Of a stretch of DNA of 64,000 nt, positions 40,439 to 49,442 are shown one piece after another. This DNA comes from Thioclava nitratireducens. GTDB lineage: Bacteria > Pseudomonadota > Alphaproteobacteria > Rhodobacterales > Rhodobacteraceae. The stretch lies in the NCBI RefSeq assembly GCF_001940525.2, contig NZ_CP019437.1:2020501-2084500 (forward strand), written 5' to 3'. The notes below the pieces were generated by a model, which searched no databases, was not told the origin of the DNA, and saw only the letters and a program-made list of their open reading frames with translations. The stretch's first letter is position 1. Each line of letters opens with the position of its first letter. Made by a program: the position numbers and the translations under genes.

Positions 40439-42079
40439 TTACTCCGTCACGTACACGTAGTCGTAGTTCACGGGGATCGAGACCGGGTCGACATAGAGCG
40501 CATCTTCGCCGCCCATACGGCTCGACTTCATGGTGTAGCGGTTCTCGTTGAACACCGGCACCCACGGCGCGTCTTCCATGACCTTCATGTAAACGTCGGA
40601 CCATTTCTGCAGGCGTTCGTCCTGCTTGGCCGGGTCGGTGATCGAGTCCGCCTCGGTCGCCATCGCGTCGAGTTCCTTGTTGCAGTACCACGACCAGTTC
40701 CAGCCGCCCTCGACCGCACCCGCGCAGCCCAGGATCGGCCCGTAGAAGTTGGACGGATCGGGGAAGTCGGCGATCCACGCCATGCCGCCCGACCAGATCA
40801 TCGGCGCGGTTTTCGGCGTGCCGCCCGCTTCGATCACGTTGGCCTGCGCCAGCGCCTTGATGTCGACCTTCACGCCGATCTGCGACAGGTCCTGCTGGAT
40901 CGCCTGGGCGATGCGCGGGTTCGGATCGGTGTTCATCACGTAGAGCTCGGTCTCGAACCCATCGGGATAGCCCGCATCCGCGAGCATCTGCTTGGCCTTT
41001 TCCTGATCGAAGGGGTAGCCTTCGTAATCCTTGGTGTAGCCCGGCATCGACGGCGGCAGCGGCTGGTTCGCGGGCGTGGCGCGACCGTTGATCATCTGCA
41101 CGATGCGATCCTTGTTGATCGCCATGTTCATCGCCCGACGCACCTCGACCTTGTCGAAGGGCGCCATCTGGGTGTTCAGCGTGATGTAGCCGGTATGCAG
41201 CTGGCCGCCCATGACGACGCGCTTGGCCTCGTCGGGATTGTTCATCACCTCGTTGAACTTCGCCGGCGGGATGCCATCGCCGGGCACGTCCACCTCACCC
41301 TTCTGCAGGCGCAGCAGGGCCACGATCGGCTCCTGGCCGACCTCGAAGGTGATGGTGTCGAGATAGGGGATGCCCTCGCGCCAGTAATCGGCGTTCTTCT
41401 GGAACACGAGCTGCTGGCCGATCGTCCAGTCGGCGAGCTTGAACGCGCCGGTGCCGACGGGATGCTTGCCGAAATCGGTGCCGTATTCGTCGACCGCTTC
41501 CTTCGGCACGACCGAGGCGAAGTTCAGCGCCATCACGTGCAGGAAGGTCGCGTCGGCGCGCGACAGCTCGATCTTGACGGTGTAGGGATCGACGACGGTC
41601 ACGCCTTCGAGGCTCGTGGCCGAGCCGTCCGCCATCGCGTCATAGCCCTTGATCGAGCCGAAGAAGCCTGCGCCGGGCGACTGGGTCGCGGGCGTGGTCA
41701 CGCGGTCGAGCGAGTATTTCACGTCTTCGGCGGTCATTTCGCGACCGTTGTGGAACTTTACGCCCTTGCGCAGGTGGAAGGTGAAGACCGTGCCGTCATC
41801 CGAGATCTCGTAGCTCTCGGCGAGGCCGGGGCGCAGCTCGGTGGTGCCGGGAACGTAATCCATCAGCCCGTCGAAGATCGATTTGATCATCGACCAGTTC
41901 TGCCAGTCATAGCCGATCGCCGGGTCCAGCGTGGCCACGTCATCCTTGTAGGTGATGACGATATCGCCGCCTTCCTTGGCGTTCGGGTCGGGGGTGTAGT
42001 CCGCCGCCGCGGCAAAGCTGCCGAAGCCCAGCGACACCGCGAGGGTGCTCGTCACGAGCATCTTTCTCATCAAGCTCAT
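40439..42079 (-). CDS. Dipeptide-type ABC transporter substrate-binding protein
   Basis: A 546-residue exported binding protein of the SBP_bac_5 family. The signal peptide ends near FAAAADYTPD; conserved segments include LRPGLAESYEISDDGTVFTFHLRKGVKF. Family members bind peptides, nickel, opines or amides. It lies six bases before the formamidase gene. Confidence 0.92.
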   Translation of the reverse strand: MSLMRKMLVTSTLAVSLGFGSFAAAADYTPDPNAKEGGDIVITYKDDVATLDPAIGYDWQNWSMIKSIFDGLMDYVPGTTELRPGLAESYEISDDGTVFTFHLRKGVKFHNGREMTAEDVKYSLDRVTTPATQSPGAGFFGSIKGYDAMADGSATSLEGVTVVDPYTVKIELSRADATFLHVMALNFASVVPKEAVDEYGTDFGKHPVGTGAFKLADWTIGQQLVFQKNADYWREGIPYLDTITFEVGQEPIVALLRLQKGEVDVPGDGIPPAKFNEVMNNPDEAKRVVMGGQLHTGYITLNTQMAPFDKVEVRRAMNMAINKDRIVQMINGRATPANQPLPPSMPGYTKDYEGYPFDQEKAKQMLADAGYPDGFETELYVMNTDPNPRIAQAIQQDLSQIGVKVDIKALAQANVIEAGGTPKTAPMIWSGGMAWIADFPDPSNFYGPILGCAGAVEGGWNWSWYCNKELDAMATEADSITDPAKQDERLQKWSDVYMKVMEDAPWVPVFNENRYTMKSSRMGGEDALYVDPVSIPVNYDYVYVTE

Positions 42080-42144
42080 TTTGTCTCTCTTTCTCCGTTG
42101 GACGTTGGTCGAGGGGCCCGGTTCCTCCGGGGCTCTGGTTGCGA

Positions 42145-43065
42145 TCAGCGCAGCTTGATGCGCGGATCGATGAAAGGTGTGATCAGGTCGGCCAGCAGGT
42201 TGCCCAGCACGATCGCGCAGGCGGATACGAGCGTGACGCCCATGATGATCGGGATGTCGACGCGCTGGATCGCCTGCCAGGCGAGCTGCCCGATGCCGGG
42301 CCAGCCAAAGACGCTTTCCACGACGACGATGCCGGACATGAAGATGCCGATATCGATCCCGATCATCGCGATGATCGGCAGGATGGCGTTCGGCATCGCG
42401 TGCAGCGCCAGCACCCGGAAGCGCCGCAGACCCTTGGCGCGCGCGGTACGGATATAGTCCGAGCGCAGCACGTCGATCATCGAGGAGCGCATCATCCGGC
42501 TGTACCAGCCCGAGCCCATGATCCCGAGGGTCAGCGCCGGCAGCACGAGGTTCGAGAAGCTGCCGTAGCCGCCGATCGGGAACCAGCTCAGCTTGACCGC
42601 GAATACATAGAGCAGAAGCAGGCCGACCACGAATTGCGGCGCCGAGACCGCGACGAACGAAGTGATCATCAGCGACTGGTCGAGCGCGCCGCCGCGGCGG
42701 ATCGCAGCGACGATGCCCAGCGTGAGCCCCATGATCAGTTCGGCGACGATCGCGCCCAGCATCAGCAGGAGCGTCGCGGGCAGGCGCGCGGCGACCAGCG
42801 TCGCGACCTCGGTCTTCTGCAGGTAGCTGCGGCCCATATCGCCCTGGAACAACCCGGTCAGGTAGCGCCAGTATTGCACGATGAAGGGCTGATCGAGGCC
42901 CAGCTGGTGGCGGATATTGGCAACCGTCTCGGGCGTGGCCGAGCGGCCCGCGATCTGACGCACCGGGTCGGCCGGCAGCACGAAGAGCAGGAAGAATGTG
43001 ATGAAGGAGACGCCGAGGAGGATCAGGGCAGCCTGGATCAGGCGTCGGATCAGATAGGCCAGCAT
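42145..43065 (-). CDS. Dipeptide-type ABC permease (DppB-like)
   Basis: A 306-residue permease with six helices, opening MLAYLIRRLIQAALILLGVS as in DppB, and the EAA loop in the YIRTARAKGLRRFRVLALHAMPNAILPI region. Its start overlaps the DppC-like stop by one base (TGATG). Confidence 0.93.
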   Translation of the reverse strand: MLAYLIRRLIQAALILLGVSFITFFLLFVLPADPVRQIAGRSATPETVANIRHQLGLDQPFIVQYWRYLTGLFQGDMGRSYLQKTEVATLVAARLPATLLLMLGAIVAELIMGLTLGIVAAIRRGGALDQSLMITSFVAVSAPQFVVGLLLLYVFAVKLSWFPIGGYGSFSNLVLPALTLGIMGSGWYSRMMRSSMIDVLRSDYIRTARAKGLRRFRVLALHAMPNAILPIIAMIGIDIGIFMSGIVVVESVFGWPGIGQLAWQAIQRVDIPIIMGVTLVSACAIVLGNLLADLITPFIDPRIKLR

Positions 43066-43952
43066 CAGTCACGCCCTCTCTGCGTCGGGTCGAGCACGTC
43101 GCGCAATGCGTCGCCCACGAGGTTGAAGGACAGCGCCAGCAGCAGGATCGCGGCGCCCGGGATGAAGACGAGCCAAGGGGCCGCCTGGAAATAGGTCTGG
43201 TTCTCGAAGATGATGTTGCCCCAGCTCGGCGTCGGCGGCTGAACCCCCACGCCGAGATAGCTCAGCGTCGCCTCCAGCAGCACCGTGGTCGAAATCCCCA
43301 GCGTGCCCCAGACGATGATCATCGGCACCAGATGCGGCAGGATGTGACGGAACAGGATGCGCACCGTGCCCGCGCCGAGGGTCCGCTCGGCGGCGACGAA
43401 TTCGCGCTCGGCCAATGCCGAGGTCTCGGTGAAGACCACGCGCGCCGTCTGCACCCAGTTCACCAGCGCGATCACCATCGCGACGATCCACAGCGACGGC
43501 GTGAAGATAGCGGCGAGGCAGATCGCCAGCAGCAGCGCCGGGAAGGCCATCATCAGGTCGGTGAAGCGCATCAGCACCGCACCGATCCAGCCGCGGAAAT
43601 AGCCTGCCGTCACGCCGATCAGCGTGCCGATAATCAGCGCCAGGCCGTTCGCGACGACGCCGATGATCAGCGAGGTCCGCGCGCCATAAAGGATGCGGGA
43701 GAACAGGTCGCGGCCGAGAAGGTCGGTGCCGAGCCAGAACTTTTCGCCCGGCGGCATGGGGGCGCCTTCCAGCGTCAGCCCGTCGAACATCTGGTCCTGC
43801 GGCTCGAATGGCGCGATCCACGGCGCGAAAATCGCGCCAAGCGTTACGATCGCGATGATCGCAAAGCCCAGAAGGGCGAGCTTGCGGCGCATCAGGCGGC
43901 GCAAGGCGCTTTGCGGTCGGGCCGGTCCCTCAGCCAAGGTCGCGTCGGTCAT
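43065..43952 (-). CDS. Dipeptide-type ABC permease (DppC-like)
   Basis: A 295-residue permease with a cytoplasmic N-terminus, six helices and the DppC-type lipid-facing segment GTDLLGRDLFSRILYGARTS. The EAA loop contains EFVAAERTLGAGTVRILFRHILPHLVPMI. The ATG at 43952 has AAGGAAG eight bases upstream; the start overlaps the end of amiR by 23 nt, linking regulator and transporter. Confidence 0.92.
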   Translation of the reverse strand: MTDATLAEGPARPQSALRRLMRRKLALLGFAIIAIVTLGAIFAPWIAPFEPQDQMFDGLTLEGAPMPPGEKFWLGTDLLGRDLFSRILYGARTSLIIGVVANGLALIIGTLIGVTAGYFRGWIGAVLMRFTDLMMAFPALLLAICLAAIFTPSLWIVAMVIALVNWVQTARVVFTETSALAEREFVAAERTLGAGTVRILFRHILPHLVPMIIVWGTLGISTTVLLEATLSYLGVGVQPPTPSWGNIIFENQTYFQAAPWLVFIPGAAILLLALSFNLVGDALRDVLDPTQRGRD

Positions 43953-44538
43953 CGGTCTTCCTTTGTTCGTCATGGTTGGCGACGATGCGGCGCGCGGCAT
44001 CCTCAAAACTCACGCGCCAGGCCATCGCCATCTGGCGGAGCTGGTCATAGGCCTCCGCCTCACTCTTTCCCCGCGCGGCCAGCAGAGTGACCGCCCGCAC
44101 CACCGTCTGGCGCTCGTCGAGGCGGCGACGCAAATCCGCGATCTCCGCCGAAAGCTGCGCCCGCGCCTCGAAACCGAGCCGCGCGATCAGCAGCGCTGAA
44201 TAGACCCCGCCATCGCCCACCGGTTTGAGGAGCTGCGCATGGGCACCGGCTTCCAGCGACCATTCGATCCGGCCCGGCGCTTCGGTCCCGATCAGCGCGA
44301 TCATCGGCATCGGGCTTTGCCCCGGCTTCCACGGGAATTGCTCGTCATAGCCCTGATCCGCGTCGAAGAAGACGAAATCGCCCGACAGCGCTTCCGCCGG
44401 AAGTTCGGGCCAGCAATGCACGACCGTCAGTCCGATCGCGCGCAACTGCCGCTCGAGCGCCTGCACGGTCGCGTGCGGGCGATGCAGGATATAGGCGCGG
44501 GCGCCACCGAGATCGGGGATGCGGATCTTGCGTTTCAT
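43930..44538 (-). CDS. amiR: AmiR-like ANTAR antitermination regulator
   Basis: A 202-residue protein with an N-terminal degenerate receiver-like domain (LHRPHATVQALERQLRAIGL; FVFFDADQGYD) that lacks a normal phosphorylation site, a short coiled coil (about 130-155), and a C-terminal ANTAR domain (about 155-195, ARGKSEAEAYDQLRQMAMAWRVSFEDAARRIV). AmiR proteins bind leader RNA to prevent termination and are held inactive by AmiC. It overlaps amiC by four bases. A leader terminator lies just upstream of amiC. Confidence 0.85.
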   Translation of the reverse strand: MKRKIRIPDLGGARAYILHRPHATVQALERQLRAIGLTVVHCWPELPAEALSGDFVFFDADQGYDEQFPWKPGQSPMPMIALIGTEAPGRIEWSLEAGAHAQLLKPVGDGGVYSALLIARLGFEARAQLSAEIADLRRRLDERQTVVRAVTLLAARGKSEAEAYDQLRQMAMAWRVSFEDAARRIVANHDEQRKTDDRRDLG

Positions 44539-45638
44539 GACACCACCTTCAGTCGGGGCGCGCCGGGCGAGACCGCGTTGCGACCCCGTGCGAGATAGGG
44601 GTCGCCCGCGACGGCTTCGAACCGCTCGCGAACGGTGAAAGCGCCGTTCTCGACCTGCGCGATCAGGACGGGCAGGGCGGTATGGTGGGTCGAGGCGTCG
44701 ATCCCCTCGGTACCCTGCGGCGCATCGTGCAAGAGTTGTGCGAGGCTCTGGTCCGGGGCGTCTTCGTGCCCCGAGAGCAGAAGCGCGAGACGATAGACCG
44801 AGGACCACGCGGCCGCTTCATGCGAGGAGCCGAAATTGCGCTGCGCCTGCGGCCAGCCGGTCGCGCCGCGGAAATACGGCCCGGCGGCCACGAGCCCCTC
44901 GGCCGCGCCCGGATGGATCGCGGGCAATTCGCATTCGGTCAGATTGCATGAGAGGATCGGGCAGGTCTCGGGCCGGAAATGGGCGTCCTCCTGACCGAGC
45001 CTGTGATAGGCTTCGAGGAAGGCGTATTGCGACGGGCCGATCAGGTTGTTGAGAATGAAATCGGGCCGGGTCGCGCGAATTTCAGCAATCATCCGGTCGA
45101 CATCAAGCGAGCCGAGCGGCAGGTAACGTTCGCCCAGAACCTCGCCGCTAGCGGTCGAGATCACGTCTCGGGCGAGCCGGTTCATCTCCCAGCCCCAGAT
45201 GTAATTCGAGCCGGTCAGAAAGCCCCGCCGTCCCAGCCGGGCGAAGGCCCAGCCGAGCATTGGCAGCAGGTGCTGGTTCGGGCAGGCATGGGTGTAGACG
45301 ACATGATCCGAGGCTTCGAACCCTTCGTAGGGCACCGCGTACCAGAGCGTACCGCCCGCTTTCTCCAGCGTCGGGATCACTTCCTTGCGGCTCCACGACG
45401 TGACGCAGCCGATCACGTGGCGGGCATCGCTGTCTCGCAGAATTTCCTCGCAGAGCGGACCGTAGGCGTCGATGTTGCCCGCTGGGTCGCGCTCGACCGG
45501 AGCAAAGGTGAGCGGGAAATCGGGCATCGCGTTGATCTCTGCAATCGCGCTCAGCGCCCCGGTCCGGCAAGCCTCTGAAATCAGAGAATAGCTCCCCGAG
45601 CGGGAATATAGCAGGCCAAGTTCGATCCGTTTCTTCAT
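44535..45638 (-). CDS. amiC: AmiC-like amide-sensing regulator
   Basis: A 367-residue periplasmic-binding-protein-fold sensor without signal peptide. The pattern IELGLLYSRSGSYSLISEACR at the start and the ANTAR partner encoded next door identify it as AmiC-like. In Pseudomonas, AmiC binds short amides and releases AmiR. The head of an operon containing a formamidase fits this role. The ATG at 45638 opens the conserved domain. Overlaps amiR (ATGA). Confidence 0.87.
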   Translation of the reverse strand: MKKRIELGLLYSRSGSYSLISEACRTGALSAIAEINAMPDFPLTFAPVERDPAGNIDAYGPLCEEILRDSDARHVIGCVTSWSRKEVIPTLEKAGGTLWYAVPYEGFEASDHVVYTHACPNQHLLPMLGWAFARLGRRGFLTGSNYIWGWEMNRLARDVISTASGEVLGERYLPLGSLDVDRMIAEIRATRPDFILNNLIGPSQYAFLEAYHRLGQEDAHFRPETCPILSCNLTECELPAIHPGAAEGLVAAGPYFRGATGWPQAQRNFGSSHEAAAWSSVYRLALLLSGHEDAPDQSLAQLLHDAPQGTEGIDASTHHTALPVLIAQVENGAFTVRERFEAVAGDPYLARGRNAVSPGAPRLKVVS

Positions 45639-45664
45639 ATCCGCTCCCGCAGCACCCCTGATCC

Positions 45665-45719
45665 AAAACGCAAAACGCCCCGCTGACTTGCCGCAGGAAA
45701 GCGGTGTCAAAGCGAGGCG
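45665..45719 (-). promoter_or_regulatory. Leader terminator upstream of amiC (probable AmiR-controlled attenuator)
   Basis: Read on the minus strand, the arm at 45706-45719 pairs with 45676-45687 (interrupted stem of about 11 bp), followed by TTTTGCGTTTT at 45665-45675. A smaller hairpin with 4-bp stem and 6-nt loop (45691-45704) is nested inside. It ends about 27 nt before the amiC ATG, so it must be bypassed for the operon to be expressed. Confidence 0.72.
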
Positions 45720-45839
45720 CAATTGCCGTTCGGGTTGTTCCGATGTGGAACCAAATTTGCAGCGTGAGACTCAGGCGGCAAGCGCAAATTGCGAAAACCC
45801 TGCGGGTTCACAGCTCAGAGGTGGATTTTTTGGGGTGGC

Positions 45840-45856
45840 TGCACAAAATTTGTGCA
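45840..45856. repeat. 17-base palindrome TGCACAAA-A-TTTGTGCA
   Basis: A perfect 8-bp inverted repeat about 200 nt upstream of amiC. Likely an operator or promoter element on the host side of the phage attachment site. Confidence 0.6.
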
Positions 45857-46160
45857 CAAAACCGTCATCTGAGAGCAATGTTTTGTCACACGCCGGTGAG
45901 AATCGGTTTTGGAGGGATCGGTTTCGTTCGTCCGAGGACGACGCGCCGCGTCTGCCGCCGGGAACAATGCTCCCGGCGCGGCGACTGGCTTCGGTCCGGG
46001 AGTCTTTGACTTTCCGCAGGGGCTGCTGTTTGCCAAAATTCGGAAGCCGGGAAAGGGGCAAGCGCTCGACTCGCATGGCAAATTCACCGAAAAAGGCGGG
46101 CCACGCGCCGAGCTACGCTATCTAAGCGCTGATTTTCTTGGATATTTTCCCCACATTCAT

Positions 46161-46187
46161 TCGCCGGGGGAAGTGGCGGAGAGACAG
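46161..46187. other. attL attachment site
   Basis: A 27-bp sequence repeated at 61493-61519 with a single mismatch (tenth base). It copies the last 14 nt of tRNA-Ser(CGA) plus 13 nt beyond it. It marks the left end of the integrated element. Confidence 0.88.
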
Positions 46188-46260
46188 TGCGCCATTTTTC
46201 GCGACAAATCAGTCCAACATATTGAAAATAAACAATAACAGCAAGTCTCTGTATTGCGAA

Positions 46261-46286
46261 ATGTATAGCAAAAAGTATAGCAAAAA
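46261..46286 (+). repeat. Integrase arm-type repeats, left end
   Basis: Two tandem copies of a GTATAGCAAAA motif, 12-13 nt apart, about 75 nt inside attL. The same motif in the same orientation recurs near the right end. Confidence 0.7.
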
Positions 46287-46355
46287 TGGGATTCACACCG
46301 CGAGCTGGGTGTGTTAAAAATGCAACATTACGAGTAACCATGTTTTCGAGTTGCA

Positions 46356-47546
46356 ATGTTTCAGAAAGTCCTTTCGGTCTTCCAAAGGAAGGCGGTGGCG
46401 GTCTCAGACCCCACCGCTCTTCCGATTTTCGGAGTTGTCCCAACCCTCACCGGCCAGACCGTCACCGCTGAGAGCGCGCTTCGTGTTCCCGCTGTTTCCT
46501 GCGCCGTTGCCCTGATCGCCGAGACGGTCGGGAGTTTGCCGGTCAAGCTCTTCGAGCGCGAGGGCAGAGCAAGCGTTACCGATCACCCCGCTTACCGTCT
46601 GATGCACGACGAGGCGAACCCGTGGACCTCCGCCGAGGCACTTCGGTTGCAGCTTACGACTGACGCCTTACCGCGCGGTCACGGCTTCGCTCTGGTGGTG
46701 CGCAACGGCTCTGGCGATCCGGGCGAGCTGCACCGCCTTGAACCGCATCAAGTGCAGCTTGAGACTGATGAGCTTGGCGAGCCGTCCTATCTGGTGCAGC
46801 TCGCAGACGGGCGTCACCGCTACGCCTTTTCCGATATTCTGCATGTCAGCGCCTTCGGTGGCGCTTCCCCGATCACGCTCGGGCGCGAAGCTATTGGTCT
46901 CGCGCTGGCCTTCGAGAGCCATATCGCACGGCTATTCGCGAACGGCGGCAAGCCCGGTGGCATTCTCAAGACCGAAAAGACGCTCGGCGATGAGGCCAAA
47001 GGCAAGCTTGCCCAGAGTTGGACCGCTGCGCATGGCTCGGGCAGCACCGGCGGCACGGCCATTCTTGACGAGGGCATGAATTACGAGAGCGTCACCATGA
47101 CGCTCGCCGATAGCCAATTCGCCGAGAACCGCCTTGAGCAAATCCGCGAAATCGCGCGTGCCTTCAGGGTGCCGCCGACGATGCTCTTCGAGCTGACGCG
47201 CGGGACGTGGAGCAACACTGAGGAAATGAGCCGCCAGTTTCTGCAAGTCACGCTGAAGCCGTGGCTGGCGTCGTGGGCTTGGGCCTATGCCCGGTGCCTT
47301 CTGACGCCCGAGGAACGTCGCGAGCTTTATGCTGAGTTCATCACCGATGATCTGACAACGACCGACACGGCAGCCCGTGCGACCGCCTACGGGCAGTATC
47401 GCAGCATGGGCGCGATGACGGCCAACGAGGTGCGCGCCGGTCTGAACCTGCCGCCCCACGCGGACGGCAACGCCCTCGAAAATCCCTACACGACGACAAG
47501 CGCAGCCCCCGCATCTTCCCCCGAAAAGGCAATTTCCAATGACTGA
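46356..47546 (+). CDS. HK97-type phage portal protein
   Basis: A 396-residue portal subunit, the ring through which DNA enters the capsid. Typical segments: ESALRVPAVSCAVALIAETVGSLPVKLF near the start, FSDILHVSAFG, and ARAFRVPPTMLFELTRGTWSNTEEMSRQF in the second half, as in the PF04860 family. Length normal. First gene of the rightward structural operon; its end overlaps the next gene by eight bases. Confidence 0.92.
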   Translation: MFQKVLSVFQRKAVAVSDPTALPIFGVVPTLTGQTVTAESALRVPAVSCAVALIAETVGSLPVKLFEREGRASVTDHPAYRLMHDEANPWTSAEALRLQLTTDALPRGHGFALVVRNGSGDPGELHRLEPHQVQLETDELGEPSYLVQLADGRHRYAFSDILHVSAFGGASPITLGREAIGLALAFESHIARLFANGGKPGGILKTEKTLGDEAKGKLAQSWTAAHGSGSTGGTAILDEGMNYESVTMTLADSQFAENRLEQIREIARAFRVPPTMLFELTRGTWSNTEEMSRQFLQVTLKPWLASWAWAYARCLLTPEERRELYAEFITDDLTTTDTAARATAYGQYRSMGAMTANEVRAGLNLPPHADGNALENPYTTTSAAPASSPEKAISND

Positions 47547-47922
47547 TAGCATTACGCTTTATGCGTTCTTCGGCGACGCAGAGCGCGCCTTCACCCTGAC
47601 CGATCCCATGATCGCCGAGCTTGAGCGCCTGACCGACCTCGGCGTCGGTGCGATCTATCTCAAGCTAGTCAATCACGCTCACCCGGCGAAGCTTCTGAAA
47701 GATATCATCCGGCTCGGTCTGATCGGGGCAGGGACCGCACCCGAGGAAGCCGCGCAGCTCTGCGCAGCATACGCGGAGAACCGCCCCCTCGCCGAAGTCT
47801 TTCCGTTGGCCTTCGACATTCTCGAAGCGCGCTGGAATGGCGTGGACGAGAGCGAGACGCTTGAGGACGTGGCACGCAATGCCGAGGCCGATTTTGAGCG
47901 CTTCGTCGGAGCTGCGGCATGA
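47539..47922 (+). CDS. GTA gp10-like tail assembly chaperone candidate
   Basis: A 127-residue helical protein. The pattern AFTLTDPMIAELERLTDLGVG, then IRLGLIGAGTAPEEAAQL and RPLAEVFPLAFDILEARWNG, resembles the gene-transfer-agent gp10/Phage_TAC_11 family. Position is odd: such genes normally sit before the tape measure, not between portal and protease. Overlaps both neighbours (8 and 4 bases). Confidence 0.6.
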   Translation: MTDSITLYAFFGDAERAFTLTDPMIAELERLTDLGVGAIYLKLVNHAHPAKLLKDIIRLGLIGAGTAPEEAAQLCAAYAENRPLAEVFPLAFDILEARWNGVDESETLEDVARNAEADFERFVGAAA

Positions 47923-48755
47923 CCGACCGCCTCGAAGTCAAAGCCTCGCTCAGCGTCTCGGATGAGGGCGAGATCACCGGCCTCGCATGGCCCTTCGGTT
48001 CTGCGGATCGCGTGGGCGACGTAATCGAGAAGGGCGCTTTCATCGGCCCCGGATCGCTGCCGATGCTCTTCGCCCATGATCAGGGGCAAGTCGTCGGTGT
48101 CTGGGATGAGATCGCGGAGACCGACGCCGGTCTATCCGTGAAAGGACGTCTCTTGATCGAAGACGTTGAGCGCGCCCGTGAAGTGCGCGCGATGGTGAGG
48201 GCCGGGGCAGTCTCGGGCCTCTCGATTGGCTTCGTGACCAAAGACGCGAAGCGCCAAGGCAAGGGCCGACGCATTACCGCCCTTGAGCTTCACGAAATCA
48301 GCATTGTTGCCGTTCCGGCCCATCCGGGCGCGCAGATCACCTCTTTCAAATCGACCCATTTGCACAAGGAAAACATTCAGATGGAACAGGAAGAAACCCC
48401 GGCGCAAGCGCCGCAAATCGACACGAAGGCCTTTGACGAGATCAAGGCGCGTCTCGACAAGATCGAAGCCAAGGCGAACCGCCCTGGCGTAGCCGTCACC
48501 GGCATTCAAAGCTCGGTCATGGCGCAAGACGAAGTGAAGGCGTTTTCGAGCTTTCTTCGCTCGGGCGACCGCTCGAACCTCGACACGAAGGCCATGGCCT
48601 ATGGCTCGACCAACGGGCCGATCCTCGCGCCCGAGACCGTCTCGGCAACGATCATCGAGAAAGTGGCCGAGCAATCCCCGGTTCGTGGTCTCGCCTCGGT
48701 CCTCTCGATGGGCGGGCCGCTCGTCCAGCTCCCCCGGGGCTGGTGGACGAGGTGA
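47919..48755 (+). CDS. HK97-type prohead protease joined to N-terminal part of the capsid protein (frameshifted)
   Basis: A 278-residue frame. Residues about 1-145 are the prohead protease with likely catalytic His53 (LFAHD) and Ser around 99-102 (AVSGLSIGF) and a HEISIV motif. Residues 155-190 are a Glu/Lys-rich coiled coil (delta-like), followed by the capsid N-arm. An internal ATG at 48381 with AAGGA upstream could start capsid alone. The frame runs out at a TGA at 48753-48755, just after a C5G4 run, while the capsid continues in the -1 frame. Confidence 0.85.
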   Translation: MTDRLEVKASLSVSDEGEITGLAWPFGSADRVGDVIEKGAFIGPGSLPMLFAHDQGQVVGVWDEIAETDAGLSVKGRLLIEDVERAREVRAMVRAGAVSGLSIGFVTKDAKRQGKGRRITALELHEISIVAVPAHPGAQITSFKSTHLHKENIQMEQEETPAQAPQIDTKAFDEIKARLDKIEAKANRPGVAVTGIQSSVMAQDEVKAFSSFLRSGDRSNLDTKAMAYGSTNGPILAPETVSATIIEKVAEQSPVRGLASVLSMGGPLVQLPRGWWTR

Positions 48756-49438
48756 ACCCGGCGCAAGTCGGCGAAACCGATCCGCGTCCCGAGAGTGAGC
48801 CGAGCTTCGAACAGATCGACCTCAAGGCGTTCGAGATGGCCGTTATCGTGCCGGTGACGCGCGTTCTGCTGGAAGATGCGCAGGTCGATCTGAACGGCTA
48901 TCTCAGCAATCACATCGCTCGCCGCTTCGGCCAGATCGAAGCGCAGTGGTTCGTCAACGGCAACGGCACTTCGGCTGCCGAGGGTGTGATGACCTCGACC
49001 GAGGTCGCAGAGGATGAAGTAGCCTCGCTGACTCAAGACACGCTCACCGATCTCTACTATGGGATAAAAACGGCCTATGCCTCGCGGGGCGTCTGGCTGA
49101 TGAACCGCAAGACGATGGCCGCGATCCGCAAAATCTCGAACACGATGGGCGAAGCGATCTGGCAGCCCGGTCTCGCGGCTGGTCAACCGGCTTCGCTTCT
49201 GGGCCGTCCCGTGGTCGAAGCGCCTGATATGCCGGACCCGGTTGCAGGCAATGCGCCGATCATCTTCGGCGATTTCGCGGAAGGCTACACCATCGCAGAC
49301 CGCACCGGCTTCGAGATCCTGCGCGACGACTACACCGGCGCGGCCAATGGTATCGTGAAGCTGCACGCGCGCCGTCGCGTGGGCGGTCGCGTGACGCTGG
49401 GCGAAGCCTTCGCGAAGCTGAAGCTCGCCGCCGCGTAA
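48743..49438 (+). CDS. HK97-type major capsid protein, C-terminal part in the -1 frame
   Basis: The open frame continues the capsid fold: VDEVNPAQVGETD, EMAVIVPVTRVLLEDAQVDLNGYLSNHIARRFGQ, WLMNRKTMAAIRKI, PIIFGDFAEGYTIADRTG, all typical of HK97 capsids. It has no convincing start of its own. Joining it to the preceding frame at the C/G run 48731-48739 would give one protease-capsid polypeptide of about 505 residues. Either the gene has lost a base, the assembly is wrong, or ribosomes shift -1 here. Confidence 0.85.
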   Translation: MDEVNPAQVGETDPRPESEPSFEQIDLKAFEMAVIVPVTRVLLEDAQVDLNGYLSNHIARRFGQIEAQWFVNGNGTSAAEGVMTSTEVAEDEVASLTQDTLTDLYYGIKTAYASRGVWLMNRKTMAAIRKISNTMGEAIWQPGLAAGQPASLLGRPVVEAPDMPDPVAGNAPIIFGDFAEGYTIADRTGFEILRDDYTGAANGIVKLHARRRVGGRVTLGEAFAKLKLAAA

Positions 49439-49442
49439 TACG

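Larger units (their letters stand above)
45639..46160. other. Intergenic region: amiC leader, palindrome, and left flank of the phage element
   Basis: About 520 nt without a supportable gene. Right to left it holds the host side of attL, a 17-base palindrome at 45840, and the amiC leader with its terminator. Several short frames here have no RBS or domain. Confidence 0.55.

Noticed and set aside
40316..42457. 713-codon plus-strand open frame
   Set aside because: Antisense of the binding-protein gene with His/Arg/Val-rich shadow composition and no start signal.
45737..45751. GTTCC-N5-GGAAC hairpin as a canonical ANTAR target
   Set aside because: The loop has five bases and the partner hairpin's 6-nt loop lacks A1/G4, so the standard two-hexaloop motif is not met.
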